Shown here piece after piece: positions 60,902 through 64,000 of a DNA stretch of 64,000 bases. Position 1 is the first letter of the stretch. Each line of letters begins with the position of its first letter. Origin of the DNA: Volvox africanus. Its lineage: Eukaryota; Chlorophyta; Chlorophyceae; Chlamydomonadales; Volvocaceae. The position numbers and the translations under genes were made by a program. Below the pieces are notes generated by a model. That model was not told the origin of the DNA and did no database searches. It saw only the letters and a program-made list of their open reading frames with translations. Where the stretch lies: the NCBI GenBank assembly GCA_030268105.1, contig BSDZ01000103.1, positions 558,001-622,000 of the forward strand, written 5' to 3'.

Positions 60902-63900
60902 TTAGGGCGTGTATAGGCCCACGGCGGCCACCAGCGGGAGGTCCGTCACCGCATCCACTGGGGCTTCGTTGAACTCTACACGCGCTCCCACAATCGCAGC
61001 AGCGCTAAAGGCTGAAGTGCTCAGGGAATACCGTTTGGTGACGATGGACGCGCTGATGTTGAAATGTGTAGGGCCAGGGCACACCAGCACCGGGGAGACG
61101 TCTCCGCGGGTGATGTCGAATACGGGCACAGTGACAGCGTTATTGGCCTATGATAGGGGTAACACAGATGTACGGAGCAATCAGTGAGGACAATAGTCAG
61201 TGTATGTTGCCTATCTTGAACTATAGAAAAGGTTGTAGCGTGTGATGGCTTAGGCAGCAGTTTAGAGGTTGTGAGGTTTTACCGTCACACACACACACAC
61301 ACCACAGGAGCAATAGGAATAATAGGAGAGCAAAAGAACATTTTGATGTTATTGTCATACATACAGGAAGATGGTCGTCAGAGTGAATGGTTGATCGACA
61401 GATTTCATAAGCTGCTGTTTGCTCAGCTTTCAATTATATGAAATGTCTCCTTTGGGGAATAAGTGTGGCTGGTCAATACAAATGTGGCTAGGTCACTGTG
61501 ATATGGCTCGGTCAACACAGACCACCGCCACTTGTTTGTACGATTTATTTTGTACGTTACAGGCGAGATGCCCTGAAATATTTAACTTACACAGCTATAA
61601 ATATAATTGCTTTTCAGATGGGCGAAACATCATGTTTGGGAGTTACGGACACGCGCACACACGCACGTACCTGTACACAGATACACACACGGTCACGGGC
61701 ACTACCGGGTGCGGTCCTCCCAAGGTGCTTCACGCTGGGGCCCCGCCCCAAAAGAGCCTCGTTAGACATAACGGACGAGCTTCCACTATACCGTTGCAGG
61801 TGGGCCCCATGCATTCGGGTTGTCTATGAGCTGCTGCTATGATTATGCTACTACGAGTACGAGAGGGGTGTCGACGTGCGTGGTCATGCAGGGCTCAGCA
61901 GCACGCGGGTTTTGGCTGCCTGCTGCCTACTTGCAACCCCTGCTGCGTAACTCAAGCAAGGCCGAGAAGATGATATTTTTTGGCAGTAGTATATGGTAGG
62001 TTAGCCGGGTTTTGGCCGGGTGTTGCGGATCTGCAATCCTGCCTGCAGCCACCGTAGTATCTTGGGGTGTCTACGGGGTAGTGTCCAGGATGGACCGTGT
62101 ATGGTCATCTTACGCTGCTCGGCAAGGGCTCCGGTGCTGTCTGATGCCTTGGCGTGCCGCATGGTGATATGATTATCGTCAGACGTGAAATCCCACGGTC
62201 TTACAGTATATATGTGTGTTCAGCTCGGTCAACTAGGCTGCCATGTTATATTGACGTGGCTCTAATCTCTTTAAGGTCTTAAGGTTTCAAGGTTTTAGGG
62301 TTTTAGCTTGCGGGGGATACACAGCTCGGGGGGGAATACATAACTAACAAGTCCAGCCGTAACTGTAGCAGAAACTACGCAAGTATTTTAGCTAGAGTCT
62401 TCGCAACGCATCCACACAGGAAGGCGTATGGCCGCGATTCGGGTCACGAGTCCGCCCATTATAATCACGTGTCGTGGTGGGCTTCCGAAGAGGCATCCCA
62501 TGATGCGCTTTGCACCATGTATTGTACTGTACTGGTGTGGGACGTACGCTGGACGTAATAGAAGTTGCATATAGTGGGGGCACGGACCCTTCCGGTTGTT
62601 ATCCTGTAACATGACCCGCGGCGATCCTTGCTAGCAGCCGTGCAACTTGTTTTTCCGATTGTATCCTCCTGTTCACCGCATAGTTTTGCGGTAGGTAGAC
62701 CATCTGTCCGTCAGTACCGTACGTTCGCCTATATATTATATGTTTAATTACTATACATAGGCAAATCCAACCATTATATACGATTAGTACACACAAATGT
62801 CTGTTTGCCGTACCTGTACTTCCGCATCCAGTACGACCAGCAGCTTCACGGCCGTAACAAGGGGACGCAGGGAGCCGGTATAGATGAGGTAGACTCCCAC
62901 ACTTCGCGCCTGGGCTCCAGAAACCAGAGGGTTGCGATCAAATGACACCACCAAGAAACGAGAAGATGCCTGCGTTGGAGCAGACCGGGATGCATCAAGA
63001 CAAGAAATCATCCTCGTTCCAAAACCCACAATCAAACAATAAAGGTAACAGCGAACCCACCTTGCGACCTCCGGGAGTCCAGCCCAGGGCGGCCGATGGG
63101 CGCACATCGCAGCTTCGGAGCTTAAGGACAGCCTTTTGGGGTGCACCGATAACCTTGGTTGCGCCGTCGGTAGTCCCCTGCGGATAGTTCAAGCAAGGTG
63201 CACGATGGCAACCATATACGCTAGCTCATGGGAATGTCCGAAGGGAGGGATAGGCAAGGACATGAATGAATGCGCTTCCCGCACAGCGGAGCAGCAAAGG
63301 CAGTGCTGTTGTAAGAAGCAAACTGTAATTCCTCTCTGCGTTCGTCGGCCTCTGCCTGGACACATAGACACCGACGTTCAACTGGCTGGATGAAGCAGAT
63401 CTTAAAAGAGTCATCAGCTCGGTGACAACTGGATTTGGAGATCGTATATATGTTTCAACGTGCCAACATATGGCGTACGGCACATCGAGCCCACGGACCT
63501 GTGGCTGGCCACTACTGGCTGATGTAGCCCATACCACTGGGGGCAAGGGCGGAGGCGGAGGTGGTGGTCTTGGAGAGGGTGGTGAAGGCAATGGTGGCTG
63601 TGGCGGGGGTGGTGGAGGCGAGGGCTGAGGCGGCCGTGGTGACGGGGGTTTTGATGGTAGTGGTGAGGGGGGAGGAGGTGAGGGGGGTTGTGGGGAAGGG
63701 GACAATACTGGAGAGGAAGGAACAGGGGGTGAGGGCGGGGATGGGGAGGGCGGGCTGGGTGTGGGCGGTGGAGGTAGGGGTGGAGGTGGGGCCAGTGGGA
63801 CCGGAGAAGGAGATAGCGTTGGGCTTGAGGGAGGAGGTGGCAAAGGGGATGGTGGCGGTGGTGGAGAGGTAGGTGGTGGCCTTGTGGTGGATGGCGGTGG

Positions 63901-64000
63901 AGGTGGAGGGGGTGGAGGTGACCAAGTCCGTGGAGGTGGGTTTGGTGGTGGAATGCTTGGAGGTTGTAGTGGTGGCGGAGATGGTGGAGACGGCGGAGAT
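60902..64000 (-). CDS. Hydroxyproline-rich extracellular glycoprotein, copy 2 (5' part beyond window)
   Basis: Paralogue of the gene at 34231-38939. Exons in transcript order: 64000-63535 (Pro-rich, partial), 63177-63061 (117 nt), 62969-62814 (156 nt), 61147-60902 (TAA); exon lengths and phase 0 borders equal those of copy 1. The 39-aa exon is identical in protein. The 52-aa exon differs at a few places (FLVVSFDRNPLVSG for FLAVSFDRNPPITG). The last exon ends VAAVGLYTP instead of VAAVGLYTL. The intron before the last exon is 1666 bp against 595 bp in copy 1 and only partly alignable, whereas the two small introns upstream are closely conserved. In copy 2 the frame after the Pro run stays open further because a 3-bp indel removes an in-frame TAA present in copy 1. 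Confidence 0.72.
61287..61303. repeat. Short (CA)n microsatellite
   Basis: About 8 copies of the dinucleotide within the long last intron of HRGP copy 2. Confidence 0.8.

Overview
The window looks like nuclear DNA of a green alga (Chlorophyta, probably Chlamydomonadales/volvocine). Evidence: intron-dense genes with GT-AG borders, a two-domain CPN20-type plastid co-chaperonin, a probable ciliary protein, and several secreted or surface proteins built on Ser-Pro/Pro-rich (hydroxyproline-rich glycoprotein, HRGP) linkers typical of volvocine cell wall and matrix. The species cannot be fixed from the sequence alone. Exon models below were built by hand from splice sites and checked by reading-frame phase.

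Left part (1-30 kb): (i) the 3' portion of a + strand gene for a type I membrane protein with three F5/8C (discoidin/fucolectin-like) domains separated by Pro-rich linkers; (ii) a complete 26-exon DEAH-box splicing helicase of the PRP22/DHX8 type on the - strand (8753-21839, 1225 aa predicted); (iii) a divergently transcribed complete 7-exon CPN20 gene (22248-24576, 217 aa); (iv) an intergenic stretch with a 46-bp perfect hairpin; (v) a 5-exon - strand gene for a 263-aa PG-rich-repeat (STPGR/SHIPPO-like) protein, probably axonemal.

Right part (30-64 kb): accessory, repeat-rich DNA. A - strand HRGP gene (34231-38939) contains a 36-bp coding minisatellite. A 97%-like second copy of its 3' half lies at 60902-64000, running off the window. 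Between the two copies sits the most interesting object: a - strand array (42.2-56.6 kb) of five three-exon cassettes. Each cassette is an 84-88 aa four-Cys domain A, an 84 aa four-Cys domain B (Apple/PAN-like by appearance) and a 30-36 aa Pro-rich linker. Four cassettes lie in about 2.79-kb tandem DNA repeats whose introns are almost identical, while differences concentrate in the exons. All cassette exons begin and end in phase 1, so modules can be added, lost or skipped without breaking frame, with one exception (a +1 insertion in linker 2).

The same region carries a copia-type gag remnant, AT-rich microsatellites and at least four families of short dispersed repeats. Stretches without a recognised gene (6.4-8.7, 24.6-27.5, 30.0-34.2, 39-42.2, 56.6-60.9 kb) are described as separate entries.
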